In this document: piece by piece, positions 29,619 through 40,013 of the stretch
Layout of the letters: the number at the start of each line of letters is the position of its first letter
Numbering within the stretch: the stretch's first letter is position 1
Origin: Turritopsis dohrnii
Taxonomy: Eukaryota; Cnidaria; Hydrozoa; Anthoathecata; Oceaniidae
Direction of reading: 5' to 3'
Assembly (NCBI GenBank): GCA_027922465.2
Contig: BQMF02000261.1
Coordinates: forward strand, 1 to 64,000
DNA length: 64,000 nucleotides
Notes under the pieces: model-generated
Seen by the model: the letters and a program-made list of their open reading frames with translations, nothing else
The model's database searches: none
What the model was told of the DNA's origin: nothing
Made by a program: the position numbers and the translations under genes

Positions 29619-31604
29619 CTACTCGTACTTGAAATTAAACATAAACGACTGTACAGTGCTATCGAAATCAATATCAATCGATTTTACAACTTGTAATCTA
29701 TCTTCAATCATGATACTGTAATTTGGTCTTTTTTCACCGATTCTTTTTAATTTTGGTTGATCAGGTTTTGTCTTTTGTTCAACAGAAACAATAATGTCAG
29801 TTAAATATTTTTCCTTTCCTAAATTAAATGGTTTTCCGTCTAATTGTAATATCATGTACGGTATTTCAATTAAATCGTAATCGTATGCAGCATAACCAGT
29901 TAGACATTTGTTTTCGCATAGATTATGCCATAATTTAGTTGAATCAACTTCTTTTATTGGTAAATTAATAATGTCTACAATAACAGCTAAATTGCTACTT
30001 TCTTGGCCTTTTATTTCCTGTGTTAAAATAGATGGTTTCACAGCCTTTTGGTAAACTACCAATACGGAATTATTGATTTCGAATTTAATCATTTTATCGT
30101 CGAAAGTAAATGTAGGTTCTTCAAAACCCTTCCACATGCCTTTTATATTCAAATCTTTAATTCTTATTTCTCCGGATTTATCACTCGTTTGAATGTACGA
30201 CGTTAAAGGTGTGGCAACACTTTTATCTTTTACTAAAGGTGTTGTCATTGTATAGGTTTGGCATTTCATATTAATATAATTAAATGTTCTTTTATCTCGA
30301 TATCCAATGGATGTTAGTGGATAAATTACGAGTGGAAAAAATCCATTTTTATAAGTTCCATCTGTTGAATCCTCGACATTGATATTTTTCATATGTGCAC
30401 CGGGATAAGCAGAATTTATATACAATTTAACAAATCCAGTGCGTTGACTATTGTAATTATTTTTGCCATCTGCATTGCTACCATACATAATGGTAAAATT
30501 AGATGTTTGTGTTATATGCATCGATCTATTTATATCAGACAATTGATCAACGGTAATTTTCTGAGTTTTTAAAATACCAACTCTTATGGCATCTTTTAAA
30601 TATTTAAATGTTTTTTCCCATATTTCAAACAGTTCGTTAGTAACATATAATTCTTGAGTCATGTCTTTGTGTAAAAAAAAGGAATATTTCCGGTCACCAA
30701 ATGTTGCAACCGTGTTTTTAATGATGTAAAAGAATCCAACAGTTCTACTATCGAATTTTCCCAGTCGTACGAGATCAAAAAATTTCTGTGCATCATTTAT
30801 AACTTCGTAAGTAAATAGATTTGAATAAGGAAAATCGAATTTTCCACTAAGTAAATAGTCCATTTCACTTTTATACGTGGAGTTATAAAAATCCGAATGT
30901 GGATCGTAAATGTCTACTTCCTGTAAAAGATTTTTATGATATAATCTCTTGTTTCCGTCACTTTGTGTAATTACAGCATAAGTATCATACAGTCCATATC
31001 TATTAACGTAAACACCTGACTGAGTAATTTTGTCAGGTAATGTAGCATGCATACGTGGTTTATTTTGATCGCCTCCTGTAAATTTCAATTGTGTTGATAA
31101 ATAGTTACTGTTACCTTGCCGCCAAAAAATAGTAGTATTATCTTTATACATTTTATATACATCTAAATAAGTAGCAGGTGGATTAACATCTACCACTTTA
31201 TTATCTCTTAATACTTTTTCATATTTATGTAAATATTTTGCATCATTTGTCATTTGAAATGTATAAGATGTATTTTCAACTACTTTTGTGCCTTTTTTGT
31301 CTAAGTCGTATTTTCCAAGTCTTGTAATAAATGGCAATTCCCAGTATATTGTATATGTTTTATTTACCGTCATTTTAAACAGACTGTGATCGTACTTTGT
31401 AATATTTGCTAACTGTTTTTGATAAGTTCTAACTTTCGAATCTACAACATATCTTGTCATACGATAAATAAGTGCTTTTAATACGGCAATAATTTGTTTC
31501 TCTTTCACTTTAATTGTTTTCTGATCGATATCAGTTTGTTGTAAACGAAGAACAATCTCACCGGTAGTTTCGTCAATCGGTACTTTATCGAAATAGATAA
31601 TCAT
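29619..31604 (-). CDS. 661-residue protein, candidate structural (capsid) protein
   Basis: The longest intact frame in the element. It is rich in Tyr, Asn, Thr and Lys, alternates short hydrophobic strands with polar loops, and has no signal peptide, transmembrane span or known catalytic motif. Its length and beta-rich character suit a virion protein such as a penton-like or second capsid protein, and it lies between integrase and the candidate capsid gene. It could instead be the major capsid protein itself; structure prediction would decide. Its start lies 3 nt from the integrase stop, indicating close packing. Confidence 0.65.
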   Translation of the reverse strand: MIIYFDKVPIDETTGEIVLRLQQTDIDQKTIKVKEKQIIAVLKALIYRMTRYVVDSKVRTYQKQLANITKYDHSLFKMTVNKTYTIYWELPFITRLGKYDLDKKGTKVVENTSYTFQMTNDAKYLHKYEKVLRDNKVVDVNPPATYLDVYKMYKDNTTIFWRQGNSNYLSTQLKFTGGDQNKPRMHATLPDKITQSGVYVNRYGLYDTYAVITQSDGNKRLYHKNLLQEVDIYDPHSDFYNSTYKSEMDYLLSGKFDFPYSNLFTYEVINDAQKFFDLVRLGKFDSRTVGFFYIIKNTVATFGDRKYSFFLHKDMTQELYVTNELFEIWEKTFKYLKDAIRVGILKTQKITVDQLSDINRSMHITQTSNFTIMYGSNADGKNNYNSQRTGFVKLYINSAYPGAHMKNINVEDSTDGTYKNGFFPLVIYPLTSIGYRDKRTFNYINMKCQTYTMTTPLVKDKSVATPLTSYIQTSDKSGEIRIKDLNIKGMWKGFEEPTFTFDDKMIKFEINNSVLVVYQKAVKPSILTQEIKGQESSNLAVIVDIINLPIKEVDSTKLWHNLCENKCLTGYAAYDYDLIEIPYMILQLDGKPFNLGKEKYLTDIIVSVEQKTKPDQPKLKRIGEKRPNYSIMIEDRLQVVKSIDIDFDSTVQSFMFNFKYE

Positions 31605-31606
31605 CT

Positions 31607-32739
31607 TTAAATTTTGTACAGATCACGTCTCGCAAATCTGCCCGTTAAAGTGACGCCAGTTTCGACGTTTTCAACCCAAAAATAATATTGTTTTTGATCC
31701 AAAGACTCATTGAAATCTGTCATTTGTTTCTTTTTTATGACAACGTAAACATTATCTTCGTCAAATAAACGTACATTTTGTGTTGTAAACTTGACAAATT
31801 CCGGTCTACCTACACTGGATTTTTTGAGTCTATGCATAGCCACCAATACTCTGTCTCCGACATTTAATTGATGTCTTTGATTATTGGCACGTCTATTTTT
31901 CTTTTCGTAATATCTCGATAATCGTTTATGTAATTTTTGTGATTTTTCAACTCTGTTAGTGTTAAATACGATTCGTTCGTCATCACTTCTCAGCGATCTC
32001 GTAAACGACTCGAATGGTGAAAATCCATATTTTTCCGATACTTTTTGATTCATGTTTTCGACTATTTCCTTAATAGGTCTTGCACTATTTTTATGTTTAT
32101 TGCCTAATAATTTATATTGTGTCAATAATTTTTTCAATTCTCTAATCTTTTGTTCTGCTGCAAAGGCGTGACCACCATTTTTTTTAGTCGAAAATAATTC
32201 TACGTTATTTTCTTTACTTATATTTATAATGCTATTGTTTCGTGTAAATTCTTCGTCACCTTGTACACTCATCAATGATTTACCTTTTCTATATTTCGCA
32301 ATTTCGTCATAAAATTCCATCATTTTTTCGGTAATGTTGACCTGTTTGCTAACCGGTAAGCAAATACATAAGAAGAAAACAAGTCCACGCATACTATTAC
32401 GTATTTAATATTTGCTATTCCAAAATACCTAATATCGGCTAAATCTACTTGTACGCGTTGTAAAGGTGTATTTAACGAATACAATGTAGAATAATCGTTA
32501 TCGTATACGTTTCTAACCCTCTTTAAAATCTGTTTATGATTGTTTTTATTAACAAAAGAATCTATGAATTGTTGATTATTATTATTGGTATTATTTAATT
32601 CTTGTAATAATTGTTTATCACCATGGTAATTTGATCTTTTCAATTTCTTCAGGTTGATCCTAGTTTCCAAAAACAAAACACTTTTTGAATCTTTTGATAA
32701 TTTCTTAAATAATTTATTTACATTTTCATTATTCGACAT
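31607..32739 (-). pseudogene. INT: Retroviral-type integrase (Maverick INT) with one frameshift
   Basis: The N-terminal block (32,739-32,320) carries the core strand QVDLADIRYF with the first catalytic Asp, then VIVCVDLFSSYVFAY. The second block (32,392-31,607) has MSVQGDEEF (second Asp), GGHAFAAEQKIRELKKLL (Glu) and a C-terminal chromo/SH3-like region (LNVGDRVLV...FARRDLYKI). The two blocks are in different frames and meet near 32,335-32,350 at a CAAAC run; one base change in register separates them. Known role: inserts the element into host DNA, giving a short duplication. Whether this is a mutation or programmed slippage cannot be told here; mutation is likelier. Confidence 0.9.
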
Positions 32740-33970
32740 TATGTTTATTTAACATATGTTCAAAATTTAAAAAATCTTCAATAAATACTTGTGCAATATC
32801 AGTGTTAATACCACCACCACCTTTTTGTAATTTAGTTATGTGTGACATACTAATATCAACATTCTTTATAATCGATAATTCACGATCGCTTATGGATTCA
32901 TCGTTGCTTTTTAATAATTTCATCTTTAAAAATTTCAACAACAACAGTTTATACCCGCTTATACTTCGAGCTACAGCTTGTTGATCCATAACACGTAGCA
33001 CGTACCGTCTCACGTCTTTCAATTTCGAGTCTCGTTTAACCATATCGTAAATTAATCTTACCGTATCGATATCCAAACCGTTATCGAATTGCGTTTGAAG
33101 ATTGGCACGAGAACGTAATTTCTGTGCATACATTAGTGCACGTGACACAATCCCGTCGTTATATTCTTCGTTTATTGTAGAATCCACACCGTCATTGTTA
33201 TTATGTTTAAGAAATTTCTCTTCTTCCACATAATCTTTTTGACGTAAGGATTTCTGTACCAGACTCTCGTATCCGTCTAATGCAATGTTTCTACCGTCGT
33301 CGTTATTTCTTTTGTCTTTATATTCATTGTCATTATCATTAGGAAATATTGTGTTCATAATATCGAAACCGGGTGTATCCATATGTTTTTCTAAAAATTT
33401 CTGTCTTGCACGTGCCTCCGCTTCTCTTTCTATTCTTTGTTGTAAATCGTGACCAACTTCTTCAAACAACATGTTTTCCACTTCGTTTCCGTATAACTGT
33501 TGTTGTTGTGAATTTGTTGTATCTTGTGTGTTGTTGCTATTCGATAGTGCATCGTCTGTCACTTTTAATTTTGGAATTTTTCGTTTCATATTTTCGTTTT
33601 TATTATCGATAACAGCATGTTGACCGATCTTATCTGGTAACGATGTAGCAGACGTTTGTTGTAGCATTTCTAATTGTTTTCTTAATTCCCTCATCGTTTC
33701 TTCGTAATTTCGTGTCGTTTCTTCAAATTTAATTTGTTGCTGATTCAGCAAATCTTTATACGTTTGAGCAGCTCTTTCACTTTCGTTGTCCAATACTTGA
33801 TTCTTGTTAGTTAACGTATCAACAGCATCTTCTAAATTGTTTATTTGTTGCGAGTCGTATTCGACAATTTGATCGCGATCTCTTGTCAGTTTTCCCGTTA
33901 TCTCACTCACAATTTCATTGTGTTCTTGTGTCAATTGATCACGAAGCAATGCTTCGTTCCGTTCTAACAA
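32729..33970 (-). CDS. Large coiled-coil protein
   Basis: 413 codons. The first ~110 residues are a continuous coiled coil (QQINNLEDAVDTLTNKNQ...), then a Gln/Asn linker, an acidic-basic middle and a helical C-terminus ending near KGGGGINTDIAQVFIEDFL. No ATG lies at the left border of the frame; the listed start is a TTG, so it may continue from the preceding frame (33,964-34,827) through a frameshift. Its 3' end overlaps the integrase start by 11 nt. Unknown family, possibly structural. Confidence 0.55.
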   Translation of the reverse strand: MLERNEALLRDQLTQEHNEIVSEITGKLTRDRDQIVEYDSQQINNLEDAVDTLTNKNQVLDNESERAAQTYKDLLNQQQIKFEETTRNYEETMRELRKQLEMLQQTSATSLPDKIGQHAVIDNKNENMKRKIPKLKVTDDALSNSNNTQDTTNSQQQQLYGNEVENMLFEEVGHDLQQRIEREAEARARQKFLEKHMDTPGFDIMNTIFPNDNDNEYKDKRNNDDGRNIALDGYESLVQKSLRQKDYVEEEKFLKHNNNDGVDSTINEEYNDGIVSRALMYAQKLRSRANLQTQFDNGLDIDTVRLIYDMVKRDSKLKDVRRYVLRVMDQQAVARSISGYKLLLLKFLKMKLLKSNDESISDRELSIIKNVDISMSHITKLQKGGGGINTDIAQVFIEDFLNFEHMLNKHNVE

Positions 33971-34827
33971 GTATTGTGTTTCTTGTTGAGAAATTGTTTT
34001 ATTGTTTGATAATTGTTGTTATTATTGTCATTATTAATAATATTATGTTGTTGATGATGATGATGGTGATTGTCATTAAATTTCTTAATTAAAAACATGA
34101 TATTACTTCGCGTTTCGTTCTCGGTTTGATGTTGATACGGATTCGACGTGATCATATCGTACGATATGTAATTACATATGCCACGAATCATCGTCCAATA
34201 TTTACAAATACAGTTTTTAGATTCTGCCATCACTTGTGTGTTGGACAATATATTGTCCAAAAATTTCCGTGCAATTTTAGAACTCGGTTCTTGAAACAGG
34301 ATACGCAAATTATTGTCGTCGTCGTGTACCAATTGACGTAATGATGGTGGTAAATATTCGTTCCATAACACTGCCACCAACAGTTTCGCATCTTCTCGTA
34401 AATTACGCGCTTCCATATTGTAACAAAAGAAATTTTTAATGATGAAATGTACTACGTCTATCCAATGCAAATCTAAATCCATGCGTTTCATCAGTGGATT
34501 AGTCAAAGAATTACGTGCAGTAACAGATCCGTTGTTAGTACATTTTGATTCATGAATTGCTTTCATCGGCACTGCTTGAACTTGAACTTGAGTCGGTCGC
34601 GATTGTTTTCCTTCTTCCAAAACTTCTATTTGTACTGCTTCTGCTGATGGTTCTACGACAACAATATTTTGGGGCATGACATCGTTCCGAACGTTTGGTT
34701 TTTCTTCCAAGATTTCTTGAAAGTCCATCGACTGTTTTAACAGGTCTTCCAGATCCATTGGCACTTGTGCTGGTGCCTGATGATGATGATTCATCATTCT
34801 GTGCTGTTCGACTTGAATTGATGTCAT
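33964..34827 (-). CDS. Unknown helical protein with His/Asn-rich tail
   Basis: 287 residues beginning MTSIQVEQHRMMNHHHQ. The middle (about residues 115-215) is a compact helical domain (WIDVVHFIIKNFFCYNMEARNLREDAKLL...). The end is a low-complexity His/Asn stretch. It overlaps the frames on both sides, so 32,729-35,044 might once have been one long gene broken by two frameshifts, or three overlapping genes. No family recognised. Confidence 0.5.
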   Translation of the reverse strand: MTSIQVEQHRMMNHHHQAPAQVPMDLEDLLKQSMDFQEILEEKPNVRNDVMPQNIVVVEPSAEAVQIEVLEEGKQSRPTQVQVQAVPMKAIHESKCTNNGSVTARNSLTNPLMKRMDLDLHWIDVVHFIIKNFFCYNMEARNLREDAKLLVAVLWNEYLPPSLRQLVHDDDNNLRILFQEPSSKIARKFLDNILSNTQVMAESKNCICKYWTMIRGICNYISYDMITSNPYQHQTENETRSNIMFLIKKFNDNHHHHHQQHNIINNDNNNNNYQTIKQFLNKKHNTC

Positions 34828-35044
34828 TTTCGTAATTGTCTAATAAATCTTCTGATTTCTTTATATCTTTATCGTACGTGTTACCACGACTAACACTGCC
34901 ACCGAATAATTTGGTTATTTTAAATAAATTGGAATTTATATCCCAAACACCTTCCAGTCTGTCGAATTCATTGTCTCCGGATTTTTTGGGCACGTAACAC
35001 CACTGTGTCTTGCGATTAGTCGTGTCAATTCTAACTTTACACAT
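34550..35044 (-). CDS. Unknown small protein following the ATPase gene
   Basis: The first ~80 residues (MCKVRIDTTNRKTQWCYVPKK...) look like a folded domain. The rest is Ser/Arg low complexity and overlaps the 33,964-34,827 frame, so only the N-terminal part is confidently coding. It starts 24 nt after the ATPase stop. No family recognised. Confidence 0.45.
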   Translation of the reverse strand: MCKVRIDTTNRKTQWCYVPKKSGDNEFDRLEGVWDINSNLFKITKLFGGSVSRGNTYDKDIKKSEDLLDNYENDINSSRTAQNDESSSSGTSTSANGSGRPVKTVDGLSRNLGRKTKRSERCHAPKYCCRRTISRSSTNRSFGRRKTIATDSSSSSSSADESNS

Positions 35045-35067
35045 GACATTTACATCCTGTCTATTGT

Positions 35068-35823
35068 CTAATAATAAATGTGGAAGGTAATTTCCCGTTT
35101 CTGGGAAAATTTCAACGTCTGCTTTGTCCGCGTATTCCTTTCCAAATTATTAACGTAAAGTTTGTACAGCCAAATGTTTTTTTTGCTTATGTATTTTGTA
35201 CTCCCACGCACACTCCAATCGGAAATTAGTTTGTTTAAAACGCCGGGAACTGTACCGGTTCTGAAAAGTATCATGACGTGCGAATTGGACAAGATATTTT
35301 CGGTTCTTTCGCTATTTCGTAAATTATGCATAACATAAATTGTCGTAAAGCCAGACTTGCGGCACACAGTTAAAAACTTTATGAAATAATTACTTTTGTC
35401 GACAATACCCGTCATATCGTCCATGATTAAAATATATTTTGGCGTACGCGGTTCGCCTTTATTATTATTTGATAGTTTTCTCTTTTTTACTCCATCGTTT
35501 TCCGTTTGGTCGTTTTCATTTTTATTATTATTATTATATTGTGAAAATTCCAATAACTCGTTTAAAACAGTTTCCAATTTTTCCACGTCACTTACTTTAA
35601 TAAAATTACATTGTTTATGTTTTCGAAAACAAGATTTAATTTGTGTTTGTCTGTCTAAACTCAATTCTATAGGTGTTAACCAAAATACAGTATCACCTAC
35701 TAACATCTCCTGTTCTGCCCATCTTTGTATAACACTCGTTTTCCCAGTTCCGTCGCGACCAACAATACCTACATTACCGGTAATAAGTGGTGTAAAATAT
35801 ACTGATGATGATGATGATGTCAT
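35068..35823 (-). CDS. ATP: Packaging ATPase (A32/FtsK-HerA type)
   Basis: 251 residues, intact. Walker A is GRDGTGKTS near residues 20-28 and Walker B is ILIMDDMTG in the middle, preceded by a low-complexity Asn/Lys insert. MHNLRNSERT and the following FRTG correspond to the sensor/arginine region of the A32-like genome-packaging ATPases of Polintons and nucleocytoplasmic viruses. These pump DNA into the capsid. It lies at the head of the structural-gene block. Its sequence shows no frame break. Confidence 0.85.
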   Translation of the reverse strand: MTSSSSSVYFTPLITGNVGIVGRDGTGKTSVIQRWAEQEMLVGDTVFWLTPIELSLDRQTQIKSCFRKHKQCNFIKVSDVEKLETVLNELLEFSQYNNNNKNENDQTENDGVKKRKLSNNNKGEPRTPKYILIMDDMTGIVDKSNYFIKFLTVCRKSGFTTIYVMHNLRNSERTENILSNSHVMILFRTGTVPGVLNKLISDWSVRGSTKYISKKNIWLYKLYVNNLERNTRTKQTLKFSQKREITFHIYY

Positions 35824-35911
35824 ATTTCACGAAAAATAAAATAAAATAATACAAACACCTAGTATGTTTATATCTCCAATATATATATATATATTTATTT
35901 AAATAAAGTTC

Positions 35912-37052
35912 TTATTGTTTCTTTGAGTTCGACATTCGTGCTCGTTTATGCGTTTTTCTTGTCTCACGGTAATTGTCGACATCTTTCTTGCTAAACATAA
36001 ACAACTTTGGGTCAATTCCACGAATAGTAATAGTGTCACAGGCAAGTGTGACGTTCAATAAATCGTATCTGCGTCTCGGTACTTTCATATACGTATCATC
36101 TTTATATCTGAACAACGTGCGATCGGCACTCTTTGTTGATTCATAGGTTGTCAATTTACGAAGGTTTTCTTCTCGAACCAACCTATAAATTTGCCGAATA
36201 ACATGTTCGGAAAACGACGAACCGTGCATATACTGGTAGATCTCATCATCGGCCATCGAATCATCATCACCTTCATCATCATCATCATTATCACTATTAT
36301 TGTCATTATTATCATTCTTCTTATCGTCAGGAATGACAATTGACAATGGCATATTTGTGGGTAATGGTGATGGCATTGGATCTAAACATACAAGCAAAAA
36401 CATCATTATTTTTCATCAAAAATAATAATAATAATAACAATAATAAATAATAATAATAACATAAAGTTCTTTCTAAATGTTCGTCAAACGATTGTGATAA
36501 GATTCAAATAATTCCAGTAGTCGCTACCCATCCTGGAAGTAAAGCAGGAACAGAAGATGAAGATGAAAAATAAGTAAGTGGATACCAATTAAGTGTAAAA
36601 ATGGTATGCAATAGAATTTAATCGTCAACATGCATACAAACACAATAACAACATCATCTTTGTAAAAACTCCACCACCAGGAGGAGTAGTGACACTGTGA
36701 ATTATTAAATAACTTATCACAATATTAACATGTGTCAAACATTTGGAAATTACCCCATGTTTTTTTCTTTGTGATTTTTTTGAAAAAAAAATAATAATGA
36801 TAAGCTTGTATGTTTACCTTTCATTACGAGTAAAGTTGGAAGAATCTTCTGATTCTTTTCTTCTTTTACTTCATCACATAACAATGATGATGTTTCAGTG
36901 AAGTCGAGACTTTGACCATCGTCTACTTCTTTAACTTCTTTTTCTTTTCTAATATTTATTTCGTCCATAACACTTTCCATTATTTTATCTTCCATTTCTT
37001 TTTTTTTAATATCGTCTCGAATTTTTTTCTCTATAAGCCTATAAATAAGCAT
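35912..37052 (-). CDS. Spliced acidic protein, two exons
   Basis: Exon 1 is 37,052-36,818 and exon 2 is 36,381-35,912. The intron has AAAG|GTAAAC and ATGTTTAG|AT borders, and the single leftover base of exon 1 pairs with exon 2 to keep the frame open, giving about 234 residues. The protein has a Lys/Glu helical N-terminus, a DDDDEGDD acidic tract and a C-terminal globular domain ending in a basic KTHKRARMSNSKKQ tail. No known family. The 436-bp intron is long for this element. Confidence 0.65.
36382..36817 (-). other. Spliceosomal intron in the acidic gene
   Basis: GT-AG intron with a T-rich acceptor tract on the minus strand. It contains no open frame or recognisable repeat. Confidence 0.65.
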
Positions 37053-37111
37053 TGTTTGTGTAAATGTTATTACAAAAAATGCACATCTAACATAAAAAAA
37101 AATGACATGTT

Positions 37112-37284
37112 AAAAAAAAAACATTGTATTAAAAAAAACCATTGTATTAAAAAAAACCATTGTATTAAAAAAAAACATTGTATTAAAAAAAAACATTGTA
37201 TTAAAAAAAACCATGGTATTAAAAAAAAAACCATTGTATTAAAAAAAACCCATTGTATTAAAAAAACCCATTGTATTAAAAAAA
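37112..37284 (+). repeat. Nine-copy tandem repeat, ~18-bp unit CCATTGTATTAAAAAAA
   Basis: Nine copies of (A/C)CATTGTATTAAAAAAA with variable A-run length lie between two genes of the Maverick. One copy has ATGGTATT. This is an A-rich minisatellite between divergent spacing zones; it opens meaningless frames on both strands. Confidence 0.9.
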
Positions 37285-37340
37285 TAAACATGAACATATG
37301 AAACAATAAAAACAATAGATATTTGTTTATCTTTATATAT

Positions 37341-37637
37341 TTATTGTTTTAATAACTGTACAAGCACATAAAGATTATTTTTAATTTCTAAAAGTGATTT
37401 TCGTTGATCAGAAAGCAAGTTAGACAATTCGTTATTTTCTTGTAACGCTGTATTTATTTGTAATTTGACTTGATATATTGCCTCAACATTTGCACGAATG
37501 GCAAAATCATGTTTTGCAACTTCGTTATATTCACCATTCTCGTCTAACACTGCTTCTTGATTAAAGTAATATTCAGCTGAATTAACAGAAACACAAGGGA
37601 TTTTTCCACAAATCAAACAAACTACTCTATCTACCAT
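37341..37637 (-). CDS. Small protein with Cys pair and coiled coil, 98 residues
   Basis: It begins MVDRVVCLICGKIPC, a CxxC plus further Cys that could bind zinc. An acidic linker and a 45-residue helical heptad tail follow (QVKLQINTALQENNELSNLL...). The frame is intact. No family recognised. Confidence 0.6.
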   Translation of the reverse strand: MVDRVVCLICGKIPCVSVNSAEYYFNQEAVLDENGEYNEVAKHDFAIRANVEAIYQVKLQINTALQENNELSNLLSDQRKSLLEIKNNLYVLVQLLKQ

Positions 37638-37671
37638 TTTTTTTAAAATACTGTAAAATAAAATATAATAT

Positions 37672-38013
37672 TTAAGAATTTAAAATACCATTTATCTCTT
37701 CAAACGATAATTCTTTACAACAGGTTTTTGCATATCTTAAAATATCTTTCACATCGTCCTCTACACAATTCAAAAACCCTTCCGAAAAGACGTTCAACAT
37801 GTTTGGTCGATCGAAATCACGAATGATATCGTTCAACGTTAAATTTTCGGTACGCATTCTGTTTTTCACATCCTTAAAAAATTCCTTCACATTATTGGTA
37901 TTCTCATCCCAGTATTTGTCAATACAAGGCAAATTGTAGAGTTGATGTGCGTATGTCAAAGTAAAATTTGCAACAGTGCAAACATAAATCTTATACGGAG
38001 ACGGTTTACCCAT
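37672..38013 (-). CDS. Member of a three-gene family of ~110-residue proteins (copy 1)
   Basis: 113 residues. SPYKIYVCTVANFTLTYAHQL, IDKYWDENTNNVKEFFKD and FLNCVEDDVKDILRYAKTCC align with the gene at 47,918-48,271 through shared Y-x-x-L, W-x-x-x-E/N-V-K-x-(F/Y)-(F/Y) and DDVK-type positions. No known domain. All three members are on the minus strand on either side of the polymerase. Confidence 0.65.
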   Translation of the reverse strand: MGKPSPYKIYVCTVANFTLTYAHQLYNLPCIDKYWDENTNNVKEFFKDVKNRMRTENLTLNDIIRDFDRPNMLNVFSEGFLNCVEDDVKDILRYAKTCCKELSFEEINGILNS

Positions 38014-38108
38014 AATGTTTTTTCTTTTTAATTAATCTAAAAACAAACAATATACAGTGAATCAGATAGAGTACATACAACAATATATAATAATAATAAC
38101 AATTATAT

Positions 38109-38831
38109 TTAATTTTTTTGTTCTGTTGACTTATCATCAACGTCATTATTATCAATTCCATTTTCAAAACATGCGAGAAAATCTTTTTTCAATTCTAAAA
38201 ATTGAGAAAAATCAACACCAAGTCGTGAAATGAGTTCAGATAGTTTCATTTTATTTAGTATGTATTTGGCTAAGAAATTTGCGTCTCTGATATCTATTAT
38301 ACATCCACTTGGTAGGTACAAGTATCTAATTTCGTCACATTGATCTTTAACTACACCATTAAATTCGGTACCACCAGTTGGTGCATCTAATACTTCAATA
38401 TGCGGATTATACAACACCTCATCTTCATCATCATCATCGTCATCATCATCGTCATCATCGTCATCGTCATTATCGTCATTATCATTGTCGTCTGTCAAAG
38501 GCAATGGTGAGTCACATGCGGCTTGTGTATCTAAATCAGAAACAGATGATTCATCATCATCATCATCATCATAATAGTTGGCACAACAGCAACTCGTATT
38601 CCAGTGAGTGTGCACGATACTATCCAATCGGCTATGATTAGTTAACTTTTCAGTTTTGTCGATTTCGTCCATCATATGTTTGATATTGTCAACCCATTCG
38701 CCATCTTCAATTATTTTTTTACATTTTTCCCATTTACAACTGCTCTGCTTTAATTTTTCGTAACCATAAATGACTAAATAGTTGAGGATCTCTCTTTTCC
38801 CCTGATGAACCGAATAAATTGTATTACCCAT
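38109..38831 (-). CDS. Acidic protein with poly-Asp tract, 240 residues
   Basis: The N-terminus is helical (MGNTIYSVHQGKREILNYLV...). A long Asp run at about residues 115-145 is followed by a C-terminal helical domain (LAKYILNKMKLSELISRLG...). The acidic tract could mimic DNA or bind basic core peptides, which is speculation. The frame is intact. Confidence 0.6.
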   Translation of the reverse strand: MGNTIYSVHQGKREILNYLVIYGYEKLKQSSCKWEKCKKIIEDGEWVDNIKHMMDEIDKTEKLTNHSRLDSIVHTHWNTSCCCANYYDDDDDDESSVSDLDTQAACDSPLPLTDDNDNDDNDDDDDDDDDDDDDDEDEVLYNPHIEVLDAPTGGTEFNGVVKDQCDEIRYLYLPSGCIIDIRDANFLAKYILNKMKLSELISRLGVDFSQFLELKKDFLACFENGIDNNDVDDKSTEQKN

Positions 38832-39931
38832 TTCTTAATGAGTTCTTTTAAATATTTCTCTAAAAAAATAACAAATATATATAAACAGTAAATTAAAAAA
38901 ACAAAAAGAGAATATAACAATAGATTAAAATAAGAGACTACCATATATTTCGTTACAAGTCATTTTTATTTTTTTAAAATTTACTTTACACGTTTGAATG
39001 CTTTAAAATGTCAATCGTATATACCGAATTATGACCTGTAAGATTACAATACAAAAGTTGATTGATTAAATTTAGGCGTGGATCGTTCTTTATAATGTCA
39101 TTTTCACATTTTAATATTTCGTCCTCGTATTGTTTAATGTATTGTTCAGCATCGTCAACTATACAAACATCATGTTTACGTTTTCGTTTGTTAAATTTAA
39201 GCGAAACATAAGTGTCATATCTAGAATCACTGCAAAATTCATAAAACGGATATAAAAGACGATGACCGTGTGGCAAAGTGGTGATACCGTTTTGTGAGAA
39301 TAAGAAATTCTTATCGGCCATGTTGCAAAATATCTTCTTTCGAAAACTGATTTTCTTCATATCGTTCTTGATAAATTGAAGTCGGTTCGTTACAACAGTT
39401 GCGATATTACTAACAGAATAGCAAGCACGAACGTCGTCAACAGTGTAGATTCGAGAAAGATAACTTTTCTGATCCAGTGTACGCACTTCGTTACCACCAA
39501 TTGCTGAATCATCACGTTTTGTTTTATTACCTTTGTTTTTGAAAACAAAGGCATCGTCAGACATTGAGATGTGATATTCTTTCGGTTGCGTAGCAACAAC
39601 CAATTTTGTGTATGTGTATTCTTCTTTGCCATTATTCTTTTTGGATTTGTTAAATGCATATTCAAATGCATATAACCCAATCTTCTTCCGCAATGATTCG
39701 TCTCTTATTCCAAATCTGTCAAAGAAAGCATCAGACGTATCTATGCAACCGGGACATTCTAAACATATTTGTAAGATCAGCCATTCGTATATATCTTTCT
39801 CGGATACACTAGGTTTTCCGTGATTATCATCTACAAGTGTATGAAATTGGAAACTGCATGAATCGGTATCCGTAAGAATTAGATATGGAAAAATTGCAAG
39901 CACATTTAATGTTTGCATTTCTTTTTTCATT

Positions 39932-40013
39932 CTAAAAAAAAAGAAAAACGAAATAGATTAAACAAACTAAACAAAAAAATAAAACAAACTAAGTAAGTAA
40001 AATATTATCACAC
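39932..40013 (-). other. Second intron of polB (82 bp)
   Basis: Minus-strand borders CTGAAAG|GTGTG and a T-rich tract TTTTTTTAG|AATG. Removing it joins the exons in frame directly before the Pol C motif exon. Confidence 0.75.

Noticed and set aside
37112..37284. Possible CRISPR-like array
   Set aside because: Units are contiguous with no unique spacers, and the DNA is eukaryotic.
37070..37301. Open frames on both strands over the A-rich array
   Set aside because: They translate an 18-bp minisatellite into monotonous peptides and have no independent support.
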